Shown: positions 25,834 through 36,018 of the stretch, piece after piece
Position numbering within the stretch: the stretch's first letter is position 1
Layout of the letters: each line of letters starts with the position of its first letter
Assembly (NCBI RefSeq): GCF_019635935.1
Contig: NZ_JAHBYN010000001.1
Location: forward strand, 1,919,501 to 1,983,500
Length of the DNA stretch: 64,000 bases
Reading direction: 5' to 3'
Source of the DNA: Parvibaculum sp.
Lineage (GTDB): Bacteria; Pseudomonadota; Alphaproteobacteria; Parvibaculales; Parvibaculaceae
Made by a program: the position numbers and the translations under genes
The notes under the pieces: model-generated
What the model was told of the DNA's origin: nothing
Databases searched by the model: none
What the model saw: only the letters and a program-made list of their open reading frames with translations

Positions 25834-27171
25834 ATGAACGATTTTGCCCCTGAAAACGCCGTCGCGCCGGGCCTTGCCGCGCGGCGCGGCGCCGCCGAAC
25901 TGCTCGGCGCGGTGCTGACGCGCCGCCGCCCGCTCGACGAAGCCTTCACCGTCGAGACCGCAAGCGGACATCTGCGCGACGCAAGCCCGCGCGACCGCGC
26001 CTTCGCCCGCCAGATCGCGGCAACGACGCTGCGCCGCCTCGGCAGCATCGATCATGTGCTGGCGCAGATGCTCGACAAGGAATTGCCGAAGCGCGCCGGA
26101 CCGACACAAAACATATTGCGCGCCGGCGCCGCCGAAATCCTGTTTCTGGGCGTCGCCGCCCATGCCGCCGTCGACAGCGGCGTCGAGACGGCGGCCCATG
26201 ACAGCGCCGCGCGGCATTTCAAATCGCTGGTCAATGCGGTGCTGCGCCGCCTCGCGCGCGAGGGAAAGGCCACCCTCGATGCTCTCGACACGGAACGTCT
26301 CGACACGCCCGGCTGGCTCTGGGAGAGCTGGGTGGGGACTTACGGTGAGGCAACGACGCGGGCGATCGTGCGCGCGCACTATGCCGACCCGCCGCTCGAC
26401 ATTTCGGTGAAGCGCGCCGACGAACGCGAACGCTGGGCCGCGGAACTCAACGCCGAAATTCTGGCCGCCGGCACGTTGCGTCTCAAGGGTGCCGGCCGCA
26501 TCGAAGCGCTGCCGGGCTTTGCCGAAGGCGCCTGGTGGGTGCAGGACGCCGCCGCCGCGCTGCCGGCCCGACTGCTGGGCGATGTCGCGGGCCGCGACGT
26601 GCTCGACCTCTGCGCCGCGCCCGGCGGCAAGACGGCGGAGCTTGCAGGCGTTGGCGCACGCGTAACGGCGCTCGACCGTTCGGGCCCCCGCCTCGAACGG
26701 CTGAAGGAAAATCTCGCGCGCCTCAACCTCGAAGCCGAAACGGTGGTGGCCGACGCAAGCAGCTTCGCGCCGGGGCGGATATGGAGCCATGTGCTGCTCG
26801 ACGCGCCCTGCACCGCGACCGGCACGGCGCGCCGCCACCCCGACGTGCTGCACCTGAAATCGCCCGCCGACCGCGACAAGCTGGCGCGCTTGCAGACGAA
26901 GCTTCTCGCCCATGCCGCGACGCTGGTGGCGCCGGGGGGCACGCTTGTCTATTGCACCTGTTCGCTGGAGCCGGAGGAAGGCGTCGCACGCGTCGAGGAA
27001 TTTCTGGACACGCATACCGGCTTTTGCCGCGAGCCCGCCCGCGCGGCGGAACTCGGCAGTATCGACGGCATCGTCACCGCCGCAGGCGACCTGCGCAGCC
27101 TCCCCTGTCATCTGGGCGAACAAGGCGGCATGGACGGATTTTATGCGGCGCGGCTCGTCCGCCCGGGCTGA
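25834..27171 (+). CDS. rsmB: 16S rRNA (cytosine-967-C5) methyltransferase RsmB-type
   Basis: 445 aa. The N-terminal NusB-like RNA-binding domain (about 15-145: AARRGAAELLGAVL, SPRDRAFARQIAATTLRRLG) is followed by a Rossmann methyltransferase with LDLCAAPGGKTAEL, LDAPCTATGTARRHPDV (motif IV Cys) and YCTCSLEPEEG (motif VI catalytic Cys). Both catalytic cysteines are present. Its place between htpX and rpe is usual. Confidence 0.92.
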   Translation: MNDFAPENAVAPGLAARRGAAELLGAVLTRRRPLDEAFTVETASGHLRDASPRDRAFARQIAATTLRRLGSIDHVLAQMLDKELPKRAGPTQNILRAGAAEILFLGVAAHAAVDSGVETAAHDSAARHFKSLVNAVLRRLAREGKATLDALDTERLDTPGWLWESWVGTYGEATTRAIVRAHYADPPLDISVKRADERERWAAELNAEILAAGTLRLKGAGRIEALPGFAEGAWWVQDAAAALPARLLGDVAGRDVLDLCAAPGGKTAELAGVGARVTALDRSGPRLERLKENLARLNLEAETVVADASSFAPGRIWSHVLLDAPCTATGTARRHPDVLHLKSPADRDKLARLQTKLLAHAATLVAPGGTLVYCTCSLEPEEGVARVEEFLDTHTGFCREPARAAELGSIDGIVTAAGDLRSLPCHLGEQGGMDGFYAARLVRPG

Positions 27172-27246
27172 ACCCGGGCTTTCCATTTGACGGCGGCGGC
27201 GGCGATATGCAGTCTGGCCACGCCAAAACGGGGGAGTTTTAGCATC

Positions 27247-27993
27247 GTGCCCGATACCGCAACAGAGACCGGAATGCCCACGCGCTGCATGATATGCGGC
27301 GGCACCGAATTTACACCGCTCGGTGCGCACAAGGGTCATGCACTATTCGGCTGCCGCGAATGCGGCTTTTCCTTCGTTCACCCGATGCCCGGCGCGGCCG
27401 AAATCACAGCGATCTACGACCAGTACGGATCGAACCAGAGCTATGCCGGCAAGGCCAAACGCAAGGTGCAACGCGCCCGGCGCCGCATCCGCCGCTATAT
27501 GAAGTGCGCACCGGGAAAGCGTTTTCTCGATGTCGGCTGTAATGTCGGAACCGCAGTCGAGGCCGCACACGAGCTCGGCCTCGAAGCCTACGGCATCGAC
27601 ATCGACAATGAGAGCGTCGGCATTGCACGCAATCTGTTTCCGGGCGGACAGTACCATGCCGGGCCGATCGAAAGCCTGCCGCCTGAATGGGGGAACTTCG
27701 ACTTCATCTATTCAGCCGAGGTGATCGAACATATCTCCGATCCGCACACATATTTCGCCGCGCTCACTCCACGGGTCAATCCGGGAGCGGTGCTCTATCT
27801 GACGACGCCCGATGCCGGACACTGGCGCGTGCCGAAGAAGTTCACCGACTGGAACGAAGTGTTTCCGCCGGATCATCTGATCTATTTTACGCGCGACGCG
27901 ATGCGCCGTTTTCTGGATCGTCACGGTTTCGACATCGTGAAGTTCGAGTTCTATCTGAAACCCGGCCTGCGCGTGATCGCGCGCAAGCGCTGA
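27247..27993 (+). CDS. Class I SAM-dependent methyltransferase with N-terminal zinc ribbon
   Basis: 248 aa from a GTG at 27247; a TTG at 27187 would add 20 residues, but GGGGGAG upstream of the GTG supports the shorter form. A four-Cys ribbon (CMICGG...CRECG) lies at about residues 15-45. The Methyltransf_23-type domain has FLDVGCNVGTAVEAAHELG, YGIDIDNESV and SAEVIEHISDP. Such proteins often modify sugars or glycolipid head groups; the substrate is unknown. It converges on an FkbM-type methyltransferase 3 nt away; both are insertions in the rsmB-rpe interval. Confidence 0.85.
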   Translation: MPDTATETGMPTRCMICGGTEFTPLGAHKGHALFGCRECGFSFVHPMPGAAEITAIYDQYGSNQSYAGKAKRKVQRARRRIRRYMKCAPGKRFLDVGCNVGTAVEAAHELGLEAYGIDIDNESVGIARNLFPGGQYHAGPIESLPPEWGNFDFIYSAEVIEHISDPHTYFAALTPRVNPGAVLYLTTPDAGHWRVPKKFTDWNEVFPPDHLIYFTRDAMRRFLDRHGFDIVKFEFYLKPGLRVIARKR

Positions 27994-27996
27994 CCT

Positions 27997-28773
27997 TCAG
28001 GACAGCGGCACGAGCGCTGCCTTTTCAGCCGGCACGAAGATATAATCGGCCGAATGTACAAATCCGTCCACCGGCTCGATGCCGGGTCCATGCTGGCTGG
28101 TCAGCCTGAAAACGCGGTAGCCAAGCGGCGCCAGCGCGTCGAAAATCTCCGCATGTGTCGAGCCCGCCCGCGCCAGCATCTCGTCCTGGATTTCGAACTG
28201 CATTACCGGCCTGAAGCGCTCAACCGTCTTCATTGCGCCGCGCAGAAAATGTGCTTCCCAGCCCTCGATATCGATCTTGATGAAATCGAGCCGGGCAAGC
28301 CCCGCCTCCTCGGCAAAGAGATCGAGCGTGGTCAGCCGGATCTCCTCTTCAACCATCGCCCGGCCGCTCGTATCCGTGCCGAGATGCGAGAGGCCGAACC
28401 CGACCGTCCCCCGGCGCTTGATCGGCACATGCAGAACCTCGGCGCCGGGACGGTCGGAAAGTCCCGTGGGAACAATGGTCACATTGGAAAGGCGGAGGAC
28501 AGCCACGACGAGCCTCAGGAGCGAATGCGCATAAGCACCGGGCTCGAAAGCATAGACGCGGCCCTGCGGCACGAGGCGCGCCAGCACCTTGGAATAATGG
28601 CCGGCATGCGCGCCGACATCGACCGCGACCCCGTCCTCGGGCAGAAGCGGCCGCAGCACACGCTCCATCGGGCGCAGATACTGGCGGACCACCGCCTTGA
28701 AGAAATGGGCAATCCAGGTGAGCCGCTGACGGAAACTCAATACCGGGCCGTGCTGCGGCTGTGTTGACGTCAC
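27997..28773 (-). CDS. FkbM-family methyltransferase
   Basis: 258 aa from a GTG at 28773 with a strong GAGGAG 6 nt upstream; an ATG at 28815 (14 residues longer) lacks a Shine-Dalgarno. Motifs are VAVDVGAHAGHYSKVLA, VYAFEPGAYAHSLL and the FkbM signature DFIKIDIEGWEAHFLRGA. The family O-methylates sugars, glycolipids and polyketides. Substrate unknown. Together with the zinc-ribbon methyltransferase and the TylF-like enzyme at 33826 it suggests polysaccharide or lipid decoration. Confidence 0.86.
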   Translation of the reverse strand: MTSTQPQHGPVLSFRQRLTWIAHFFKAVVRQYLRPMERVLRPLLPEDGVAVDVGAHAGHYSKVLARLVPQGRVYAFEPGAYAHSLLRLVVAVLRLSNVTIVPTGLSDRPGAEVLHVPIKRRGTVGFGLSHLGTDTSGRAMVEEEIRLTTLDLFAEEAGLARLDFIKIDIEGWEAHFLRGAMKTVERFRPVMQFEIQDEMLARAGSTHAEIFDALAPLGYRVFRLTSQHGPGIEPVDGFVHSADYIFVPAEKAALVPLS

Positions 28774-28913
28774 TGGTTCTCCTCGCAGCCCGGCCAGCCG
28801 GCCGGCGCCGCTCATTCTTGCGCCGCAGGAATCTAGCTGTTAATCACTGAAATCAGAAGCCCGAACTGCCCGATCCGGCAATTCGGACACCCCCGACCGA
28901 GAGAGCTTCGGCC

Positions 28914-29576
28914 ATGAGCGGCATCAAGATCGCCCCGTCGATACTGGCCTCCGACTTCGCCCGGCTGGGCGAGGAGGTCCGCGCCATAACCGAAGCGGGC
29001 GCCGACTACATCCATGTCGATGTGATGGACGGGCATTTCGTGCCGAACATCACCATCGGCCCCGATGTCGTGAAGGCGCTGAGGCCCCATTCCGACAAGG
29101 TCTTCGACGTGCATCTGATGATCGCGCCGGTCGATCCTTACATCGAGGCCTTCGCGGGCGCGGGCGCCGACATCATTACGTTTCACCCGGAAGCCGGCGC
29201 GCACCCACACCGCACGATCCAGGCGATCCGGGCGGCGGGCTGCAAGGCCGGGCTGTCGCTCAATCCCGGCACGCCGCTCGAAGCCTTGTGGCCGCTTCTC
29301 GGCGACATCGACCTCGTGCTCGTGATGTCGGTCAATCCGGGTTTCGGCGGCCAGAGCTTCATCGAAAGCCAGTTGCCGCGCATCGAAACCATCCGCAAAC
29401 GGATCGATGCGTCGGGACGCGCCGTCGATCTCGAAGTCGATGGCGGCATCAATTTCGAAACGGCGCCGCGCGCGATTGCGGCCGGCGCCGATGTGCTGGT
29501 TGCCGGCACCGCGACATTCAAGGGCGGACCTTCCGCCTATGCGAAAAACATCGCGACGTTGCGCGGCGCCCGGTAG
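28914..29576 (+). CDS. rpe: Ribulose-phosphate 3-epimerase
   Basis: 220 aa TIM barrel. Signature motifs: IAPSILASDFARLGEE, DYIHVDVMDGHFVPNITIG (catalytic Asp and metal-binding His), HLMI, VMSVNPGFGGQSFI, and DLEVDGGIN (second catalytic Asp). It interconverts ribulose-5-phosphate and xylulose-5-phosphate. It starts an rpe-heparinase cluster, with purH beyond the convergent thioesterase, as in many Rhizobiales. Confidence 0.97.
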   Translation: MSGIKIAPSILASDFARLGEEVRAITEAGADYIHVDVMDGHFVPNITIGPDVVKALRPHSDKVFDVHLMIAPVDPYIEAFAGAGADIITFHPEAGAHPHRTIQAIRAAGCKAGLSLNPGTPLEALWPLLGDIDLVLVMSVNPGFGGQSFIESQLPRIETIRKRIDASGRAVDLEVDGGINFETAPRAIAAGADVLVAGTATFKGGPSAYAKNIATLRGAR

Positions 29577-29615
29577 CGCGCGCGGCGAACCCTGTCCGGA
29601 GGCAGCCGTCGGTCC

Positions 29616-31508
29616 ATGACCATTGAAGGCGCGAGAACCGACCGGGAGAGCAAGGCACAGGCGCTGGCCCGCGCCGGCGCGGCCTCGGGCAATCGCGCCG
29701 CGGACCTCGCCGCCGCCGCGATCATTCGCATTCGCGATGCAAGCCTTGCCCGCGCCTTCGGAAGCTGGCTCTACGGCCAGACGCTGCGCGGGCCGATGCC
29801 CGATCACATGGTGCTTTATCCCGCCGAACTCCGGCCCGGCCGCGCCTCGAAGGCCGACGCGCTGTTTCAGGGCTTGTGGTTCCTGCCCGGCGGGCAATTG
29901 CGCGCCCCGGGCGGTTCCTCGCCCTTCGCCGCCGATCCGCCGAGCGAAACCTGGGCGGAGGAACTGCACGGCTTCTCCTGGCTGCGCCATTTCACGACCG
30001 CCCATGCGGCAGGCACGGGCGACGCCGCGCGCGCCTATGCGCAGAAGCTCGTCGCCGACTGGATCTCCACCGAAGGCAACTGGCATGCCGTTGCCTGGCG
30101 CCCGCAGGTGATCGGCCGCCGCCTGACCTCATGGGTTGCGAACGGGGCGCTGATCATCGACGGCACCGAACTTGTCTATCGCTCGACATTGCTGCGCAAC
30201 ATGGCCCGCCAGGCGCGTCACCTTTCGCGCGTCGCCGCGATGGCGCCGGCCGGCGAACCGCGCATCGTCGCGGCCATCGGCCTCGCCTTTTCGGGTCTCT
30301 GTCTTTCGGAAGGCCACAGGCGGCTGAAGAAAGGCATCGCGCTTCTCTGCCGCGAGTTGAACCGGCAGATCCTTCCCGACGGCGGCCATGTCAGCCGCAA
30401 CCCGTCGGCGCAATTGTCGATCCTGCTCGATCTGCTCTCGTTGCGCGAAGCCCTGACCATGCGGCGCATCGAAGTCCCGAAGCCGATCCGCGACGCGATC
30501 GACCGGATGATGCCGATGCTGCGCTTCTTCCGCCATGGCGACGGACGGCTGGCGCTTTTCAACGGCTCGACCGAGGGACCGGAAGGCGCGATCGACGCCG
30601 TGCTCGAACGCGACGACACCAAGGGACGCCCCTTCGGCTACGCGCCGCATTCGGGCTATCAGCGGCTCGCGGCCGGGCCGGCCGGCCTTGTCGTCGATGC
30701 CGGCAAGCCGCCGCCCGGCCCTTTCAGCCACGAAGCGCATGCCGGCTGCCTCTCCTTCGAGATGAGCGTCGGCCGCGCGCGCATGATCGTCAATTGCGGC
30801 GCGACGAAGGTGCTGGGCCCCGACTGGGAAGCGGCAAGCCGCGCCACCGCCGCGCATTCGACGCTGGTGCTTGCCGACACATCATCGGCGCGCATGCTGC
30901 GCGGGAAAATCTCGCGCGCGCTGCTCGGCGCCCGCATCATGGAAGGGCCGGCCCGCGTCGAAAGCCGCCGCAACGAAAACGAGGCCGGCGTCTGGCTCGA
31001 CATGGCGCATGACGGCTATGCGGGGAATTTCGGTCTTCTGCATCGCCGGCGCCTCTTTCTTTCGGCGACCGGCGAAGATTTGCGCGGCGAGGACATGCTG
31101 GAGGAAGCGCCGCCCGTCCGCGCCCTGCCCTGGCAGCGGCGCTTCTGGACGAAGCCGCTCGCCGATCCCGGCTTCACCATCCGCTTCCATCTGCATCCCG
31201 ATGCAAAAGCCTCGCTGGCGCATGACCGCTCCAACGTGCTGGTGATGCTTTCGAACGGCGACGGCTGGCAATTCCGCGCCCGCGCAGGCGGCGGCGAATG
31301 CGACATCGCGATCGAGGAAAGCGTCTATCTCGGCTCCGGCGACACGACGCGGCGCGCCGAACAGGTGGTGGTGACGGGCCGGGTTTTCCGCGGCGAGGCG
31401 CGCGTCAACTGGGCCTGGCGGCGGCTTTCGACCCGCAATGCCGGCCGCGCGGCCCGCGAGGAAGAGGTGCCGGAACTGCCCGAACTCGGCATGCCTGAAG
31501 AGCGCTAG
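29616..31508 (+). CDS. Heparinase II/III-family protein
   Basis: 630 aa. An N-terminal alpha/alpha toroid-like half (about 1-330: WLYGQTLRGPMPDHM, WRPQVIGRRLTSWV, LPDGGHVSRNPSAQL) is followed by a C-terminal beta-sheet domain with HAGCLSFEMSVGRARMIVNCG and AHSTLVLADTSS. Family members are polysaccharide lyases, but this alphaproteobacterial type next to rpe and purH has no proven substrate. No signal peptide is evident. The TAG stop is formed by the left border of the 106-bp repeat. Confidence 0.88.
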   Translation: MTIEGARTDRESKAQALARAGAASGNRAADLAAAAIIRIRDASLARAFGSWLYGQTLRGPMPDHMVLYPAELRPGRASKADALFQGLWFLPGGQLRAPGGSSPFAADPPSETWAEELHGFSWLRHFTTAHAAGTGDAARAYAQKLVADWISTEGNWHAVAWRPQVIGRRLTSWVANGALIIDGTELVYRSTLLRNMARQARHLSRVAAMAPAGEPRIVAAIGLAFSGLCLSEGHRRLKKGIALLCRELNRQILPDGGHVSRNPSAQLSILLDLLSLREALTMRRIEVPKPIRDAIDRMMPMLRFFRHGDGRLALFNGSTEGPEGAIDAVLERDDTKGRPFGYAPHSGYQRLAAGPAGLVVDAGKPPPGPFSHEAHAGCLSFEMSVGRARMIVNCGATKVLGPDWEAASRATAAHSTLVLADTSSARMLRGKISRALLGARIMEGPARVESRRNENEAGVWLDMAHDGYAGNFGLLHRRRLFLSATGEDLRGEDMLEEAPPVRALPWQRRFWTKPLADPGFTIRFHLHPDAKASLAHDRSNVLVMLSNGDGWQFRARAGGGECDIAIEESVYLGSGDTTRRAEQVVVTGRVFRGEARVNWAWRRLSTRNAGRAAREEEVPELPELGMPEER

Positions 31509-31610
31509 AGCGTTTCCAGGTGAAGTGGAGGCCGGTTCACCGTCCGGAAACGCGACAAAACAAAGACCTAGAGTCGTTCATCGTTTCCATGAAACGTTGA
31601 TCGGCTCTAG
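31505..31610. repeat. 106-bp CTAG-bounded double-hairpin repeat, copy 2
   Basis: Same length and layout as 1701-1806: CTAGAGCGTTTCC..GGTGAA, centre GTGGAGGCCGG, TTCACCGTCCGGAAACGCG, linker ACAAAACAAAGAC, then a second CTAG-bounded hairpin (31568-31610). The left CTAG provides the TAG stop of the heparinase-like gene and the right CTAG the TAG stop of the convergent thioesterase gene. It may also act as a bidirectional transcription end. Confidence 0.88.
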
Positions 31611-32014
31611 GCCTTCTTCTTCGGCTCCAGCACCATCTGGCTCTGCGTGACGACGGCGCAGAGGCGTCCGTCACCGCGGGTGATTTTCGTCTGCCAGACC
31701 ATCAGCCGCCCACCCTTGTGAAAGGGCTCGCAAGTGGCCGTCGCGACATCGCCGAGCGGCACCGGCGCCAGGAAATTGGTCTTGCTCTCGACCGTCGTGG
31801 TCGCCGCCCCCTCTTTCAGGTTCAGCACCGTGGCGACCGCACCCACCGTGTCGGCGAACGACATGATCGCCCCGCCATGCAGGATGTCGGGGATTGTGCA
31901 GAGCTCCTTGCGGACCGCGAGCCGCGCCACCACAAGCTCCGGTTTCGCCTCGACAATTTCGATCCCGAGGAGATTTGCGAAGGGCAGATAGGAAATGTCG
32001 AGGGCAGCGCTCAT
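31607..32014 (-). CDS. PaaI-type hotdog thioesterase
   Basis: 135 aa from the ATG at 32014. The hotdog fold shows PFANLLGIEIVEAKPELVVARL, the LHGGAIMSFADTVGAVA active-site helix, TTTVESKTNFLAPVP and LMVWQTKITRGDGRLCAVVTQSQMVL. PaaI/YdiI-like enzymes hydrolyse acyl- or aryl-CoA. The substrate is not deducible. Its last bases (KKKA-stop) overlap the 106-bp repeat. Confidence 0.9.
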   Translation of the reverse strand: MSAALDISYLPFANLLGIEIVEAKPELVVARLAVRKELCTIPDILHGGAIMSFADTVGAVATVLNLKEGAATTTVESKTNFLAPVPLGDVATATCEPFHKGGRLMVWQTKITRGDGRLCAVVTQSQMVLEPKKKA

Positions 32015-32201
32015 GGCGACGTTCTTTCGCTGGAATAGTGAAAAGCGGGCCAGCCTAGCCGCGCCGGGCCGGTTTTTCGATGACCTTTGAGGTAAAGATA
32101 AGGGAGCCAATCTACCGGCGCGGCCCGTCGATCGCCTTGGCGCGGGGCCTCGTTTCATGCTATCGCCCGGCCATCCCCTTCCGCACCGGAACCCGCACCC
32201 C

Positions 32202-33815
32202 ATGACCTCCGCCAAACCCCATCCCAAGGCCGCCGACATCCAGCGCGTCCGCCGCGCCCTGCTTTCGGTTTCCGACAAGACCGGCCTCGTCGAATTCGCC
32301 CGCGCGCTGCACGGGGCGGGCGTCGAGCTGGTCTCGACCGGCGGCACCGCGAAGGCGATCAAGGATGCGGCGCTGCCGGTGAAGGATGTGGCCGACCTGA
32401 CGGGCTTTCCCGAAATGATGGACGGGCGCGTGAAGACGCTGCATCCGAAAGTGCATGGTGGGTTGCTGGCGGTGCGCGACGACGCGGCCCATGCCGCGGC
32501 GATGAAGGAGCACGGGATCGGCGGCATCGACCTCCTTGTCGTCAATCTCTATCCCTTCGAGGCGACGGTGGCGAAGGGCGCGGCCTATGACGACTGCATC
32601 GAGAACATCGACATTGGCGGTCCGGCGATGATCCGCGCCGCAGCGAAAAACCACGCCTATGTCGGCGTCGTCGTCGATGCGGCGGATTATGCGGCCGTGA
32701 TTGAAGAAATTACGGCCAAGGGCGGCACGAGCCTCGCGCTGCGTTCGCGCCTCGCGCAGAAGGCCTATGCGCGCACGGCGGCCTATGACGCCGCGATCTC
32801 GAACTGGTTTGCCGATGCGCTGGGCGAAACCGCGCCCGACTACCGCGCCTTTGGCGGCAGCCTGAAGCAGACGCTGCGCTACGGCGAAAATCCGCATCAG
32901 GTGGCGAGCTTCTACGTGACCGGCGAGAACCGCCCCGGCGTCTCGAATGCGCGCCAGTTGCAGGGCAAGGAACTTTCCTACAACAACATCAACGACACCG
33001 ACGCGGCCTTCGAACTCGTCGCCGAATTCGACGCGGGCCTCGCCCCCGCCATCGCCATCATCAAGCACGCAAACCCTTGCGGCGTCGCGACGGCTGAAAC
33101 GCTGGCCGACGCCTACCGCAAGGCGCTGGCCTGCGATCCCGTATCGGCCTTTGGCGGCATCATCGCCTCGAACCGCCCGCTCGACGGTGAGACGGCCGAA
33201 GAGATTGCCCGCATCTTCACCGAAGTCATCATCGCGCCCGACGCCGATGAAGACGCGCGCCGCATCATCGGCGCGAAAAAGAATCTGCGTCTGCTGATCA
33301 CCGGCGGCTTGCCGGATGCCGGCACACCCGGCCTCAACTTCAAGGCGGTGGCGGGCGGCATGCTGGTGCAATCGCGCGACAACGGACGCATCGACTTGGC
33401 TGACCTGAAAGTGGTGACGAAGCGCGCGCCGTCACCGCAGGAAATGACCGATCTCAAATTTGCCTTCCGCGTCTGCAAGCACGTCAAATCGAACGCGATC
33501 ATCTATGTGAAGAACGGCGCCACCGTCGGCATCGGCGCCGGCCAGATGAGCCGCGTGGACTCGGCCCGCATCGCGGCGCGGAAAGCGCAGGACGCCGCCG
33601 AAGCCGCCGGTGAAAAGACGCCGGCCACCATCGGCTCGGTTGTGGCGTCCGACGCCTTCTTCCCCTTCGCCGACGGTTTGCTCTCGGCGGCCGAAGCCGG
33701 CGCGACTGCGGTGATCCAGCCCGGCGGTTCGATGCGCGACGACGAAGTGATCGCGGCGGCCGACGACAAGGGCCTCGCCATGGTGATGACGGGGATGCGC
33801 CACTTCCGCCACTGA
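32202..33815 (+). CDS. purH: Bifunctional AICAR transformylase / IMP cyclohydrolase
   Basis: 537 aa from the ATG at 32202 (an ATG at 32157 is in frame but nonconserved). The MGS-like cyclohydrolase domain (about 15-200) has [16 protein letters not shown] and [13 protein letters not shown]. The AICARFT domain has LRYGENPHQ, the catalytic KHANPCGVA and [14 protein letters not shown], ending MTGMRHFRH. It performs the last two steps of IMP synthesis. Confidence 0.97.
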   Translation: MTSAKPHPKAADIQRVRRALLSVSDKTGLVEFARALHGAGVELVSTGGTAKAIKDAALPVKDVADLTGFPEMMDGRVKTLHPKVHGGLLAVRDDAAHAAAMKEHGIGGIDLLVVNLYPFEATVAKGAAYDDCIENIDIGGPAMIRAAAKNHAYVGVVVDAADYAAVIEEITAKGGTSLALRSRLAQKAYARTAAYDAAISNWFADALGETAPDYRAFGGSLKQTLRYGENPHQVASFYVTGENRPGVSNARQLQGKELSYNNINDTDAAFELVAEFDAGLAPAIAIIKHANPCGVATAETLADAYRKALACDPVSAFGGIIASNRPLDGETAEEIARIFTEVIIAPDADEDARRIIGAKKNLRLLITGGLPDAGTPGLNFKAVAGGMLVQSRDNGRIDLADLKVVTKRAPSPQEMTDLKFAFRVCKHVKSNAIIYVKNGATVGIGAGQMSRVDSARIAARKAQDAAEAAGEKTPATIGSVVASDAFFPFADGLLSAAEAGATAVIQPGGSMRDDEVIAAADDKGLAMVMTGMRHFRH

Positions 33816-33825
33816 GACGGATCGT

Positions 33826-34512
33826 TCAGATCTTCGTGATCTCGACCGCGACGCGACCATGCAACGACGTGAAGGCGATGTAGCGATATTCGACGCCGTT
33901 CGCTTCGACGAATTCCTTCCAGGCGCGAAACTCGTGTCTCTGCCAGCCCGGATAGTTGAAATACTCGTCGAACTTGATGATGGTGCCGACCTGCAGCCGG
34001 TCCTTCATCAGCGCCAACACGTCGCGCGTCGACGAATAGATATCGCAATCCATATGCAGGAAGCCGACTTTGTCGGCATGCTTTGCCTTCCACACCGGGA
34101 TCGTGTCGCTGAACCAGCCCTTGTGCAGCTCGACATTCTTCGGAACTTTGGGCAGCGTGCCGCCGCGGCTGAAAGTGCCGGCGGTTTCGGTGTGTCCCGT
34201 CCAGTCCTCCGGCAGGCCCTCGAAACTGTCGAAGCCGTGCACAATGCCACTATGGACCGAAGCGATGTCGGCGATCGAACCGCCATCCGCGACGCCAAAT
34301 TCGAGAACGGCACCCGCCGGCGCTTGCTTGACGCAATATTTGAGCATCTTGATCGCATCTTCGAAGATGATCGCATCCGCCATATGCGCTTCGGCATAGT
34401 CGGCCGATTGCGCGCGGGCGCGCATCTGCAGCTCGAAGAGAATATTGCGGGCAAAGTATTTGTAATAGAAGCTTCGGACCAGCCGTTGGCTGAGGGATTT
34501 CTTCTTGGCCAT
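33826..34512 (-). CDS. TylF/MycF-like SAM-dependent O-methyltransferase
   Basis: 228 aa. [18 protein letters not shown] is the SAM-binding loop, followed by [16 protein letters not shown], the metal-site [14 protein letters not shown] and [13 protein letters not shown]. The family includes macrocin and other sugar O-methyltransferases and many glycan-decorating enzymes of unknown target. It converges with purH 10 nt away and has no glycosyltransferase beside it. Confidence 0.85.
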   Translation of the reverse strand: MAKKKSLSQRLVRSFYYKYFARNILFELQMRARAQSADYAEAHMADAIIFEDAIKMLKYCVKQAPAGAVLEFGVADGGSIADIASVHSGIVHGFDSFEGLPEDWTGHTETAGTFSRGGTLPKVPKNVELHKGWFSDTIPVWKAKHADKVGFLHMDCDIYSSTRDVLALMKDRLQVGTIIKFDEYFNYPGWQRHEFRAWKEFVEANGVEYRYIAFTSLHGRVAVEITKI

Positions 34513-34581
34513 CTATGTGCATGTCCCTGGAATTTCGCGCGGCGAGAAGTGCCGCCATTTTATTGAATGAACGTCATTGTC

Positions 34582-36018
34582 TCAATGGCGGTGAATTTCG
34601 GCGAGCGGTGACGAACGCTCCTCTTTCACAAACAGAAGCCCGATCAGCCCGGCAAGGATCAGCGGCACGACGACCATCAGCCCGAAGCGCTGGTTCTGCG
34701 TTATCGTCGTCACGATACCGATGAAGAGCGGCGCGACCCAGGCCGTTGCCTTGCCGACCAGCGCGAAGAGGCCGAAAAACTCCGTCATCATTTCACGCGG
34801 GCTGATCCGCGCCATCATGGTGCGGCTCGACGCGATGACGGGCCCGACCGACAGCCCGAAGAAACCGACGGTGAGCAGAAAGAGCTGCTGCGGCAACGTG
34901 GTGAAGGCGCCCGCATCCGCCGCCACCTGCACCTCGATCACATAAAAGATCTTGTCCCGATCGAAGGATAACAACATGAGGAATGTGCCGATCACGCCGA
35001 GAAGCGACCAGACCAGCGTGCGCTTCGAGCCGATCCGGAGATCGACCCAACCGCCCACGAAAGCGCCGAAAGCGGCAAAGAGCGTCACCCAGATGCCGTA
35101 GACGGCCATCTCCATCGCGCCCCAGCCGAAAATCCCGGCGGCGAGAATGCCGCCGAAAACGAAGATCGCCGTCATGCCGTCATAGAAAAGCATGCGTGAG
35201 AAAAGATAGAGCGCGACATTGCGGAAATGGCGCACCGAGCGCAGCGTCGCAACGAGGCGCGTGAGACCTTCCCGCGCGGCTTGTGTGCGGCTGATGCCGC
35301 GGCTCTTCTGGTCCGGCACCAGCAGCAGCAAGGGCAGCATGAAGACGGCAAACCAGAGACCCGAGATCGGCCCGATGATGCGGTCCGTTTCATGCGCTTC
35401 CTTGGAGAGGCCGAAGATCGGCTCGGCGGGAATGAAGGAAGCTTCCACTTCACCCGGCAATTGCAGCAGGATCAGCACCAGCACCAGCGCGACGATCGCG
35501 GCAAGCTGGCCGACGCCGATACCGATGCCCGACAAAAGCCCCATCCGCCGGTCCGACGCGATGGTCGGCAGCATGGCATTGGCGAAGATGATCGTGAATT
35601 CCATGCCGATGGCGGCGACGACAAGCGCGATCATCACCGGCAGCAGCGGCGTTCCCGGCACGGCGAACCAGAGCGCGAAACAGCCCGCCGCGCAGACGAG
35701 CGTGGTGACGACGATCCAGGGTTTGCGCGGCCCCGCCGCATCGGCCATCGCGCCGAGCAGCGGGCTGAGCAACGCAATCGAAATGCCGGCCGTCGCCTGC
35801 ACATAGCCCCATTGCGCCTGACCTTCGATCGGATTGGCGGCCAGCACCTGCGTGAAGAAGGGCGGAAACAGGAAAATGGTGATGAGCGAGAAATAGGTCT
35901 GGTTCGCCCATTCATAGAGAACCCACGCGCCCTGTGCGACATTGGAGGCAGGCTCGCGCCCGCCCGTATCGTGCGGCGGCTTTAGCTCCGGCACCGCGCC
36001 TTCGATCACCGCGTTCAA
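34582..36018 (-). CDS. MFS transporter, UMF1/Atg22-like (second of tandem pair)
   Basis: 478 aa. The start is taken as the TTG at 36018, which overlaps the upstream TGA stop (TTGA) and has GGAGG 7 nt before it; a GTG at 36009 is the alternative. About 11-12 hydrophobic helices with an N-terminal WVLYEWANQTYFSLI motif, LGAMADAAGPRKPW (MFS motif A region) and VASSRTMMARISPREMMTEFFGL, the UMF1 signature. The substrate is unknown. It is a paralogue of the gene immediately upstream, and translational coupling suggests joint or related function. Confidence 0.86.
   Translation of the reverse strand: MNAVIEGAVPELKPPHDTGGREPASNVAQGAWVLYEWANQTYFSLITIFLFPPFFTQVLAANPIEGQAQWGYVQATAGISIALLSPLLGAMADAAGPRKPWIVVTTLVCAAGCFALWFAVPGTPLLPVMIALVVAAIGMEFTIIFANAMLPTIASDRRMGLLSGIGIGVGQLAAIVALVLVLILLQLPGEVEASFIPAEPIFGLSKEAHETDRIIGPISGLWFAVFMLPLLLLVPDQKSRGISRTQAAREGLTRLVATLRSVRHFRNVALYLFSRMLFYDGMTAIFVFGGILAAGIFGWGAMEMAVYGIWVTLFAAFGAFVGGWVDLRIGSKRTLVWSLLGVIGTFLMLLSFDRDKIFYVIEVQVAADAGAFTTLPQQLFLLTVGFFGLSVGPVIASSRTMMARISPREMMTEFFGLFALVGKATAWVAPLFIGIVTTITQNQRFGLMVVVPLILAGLIGLLFVKEERSSPLAEIHRH

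Noticed and set aside
25180..27339. 719-codon minus-strand frame opposite htpX and rsmB
   Set aside because: Crosses two recognised plus-strand enzymes; Arg/Gly/His-rich shadow with no domain.
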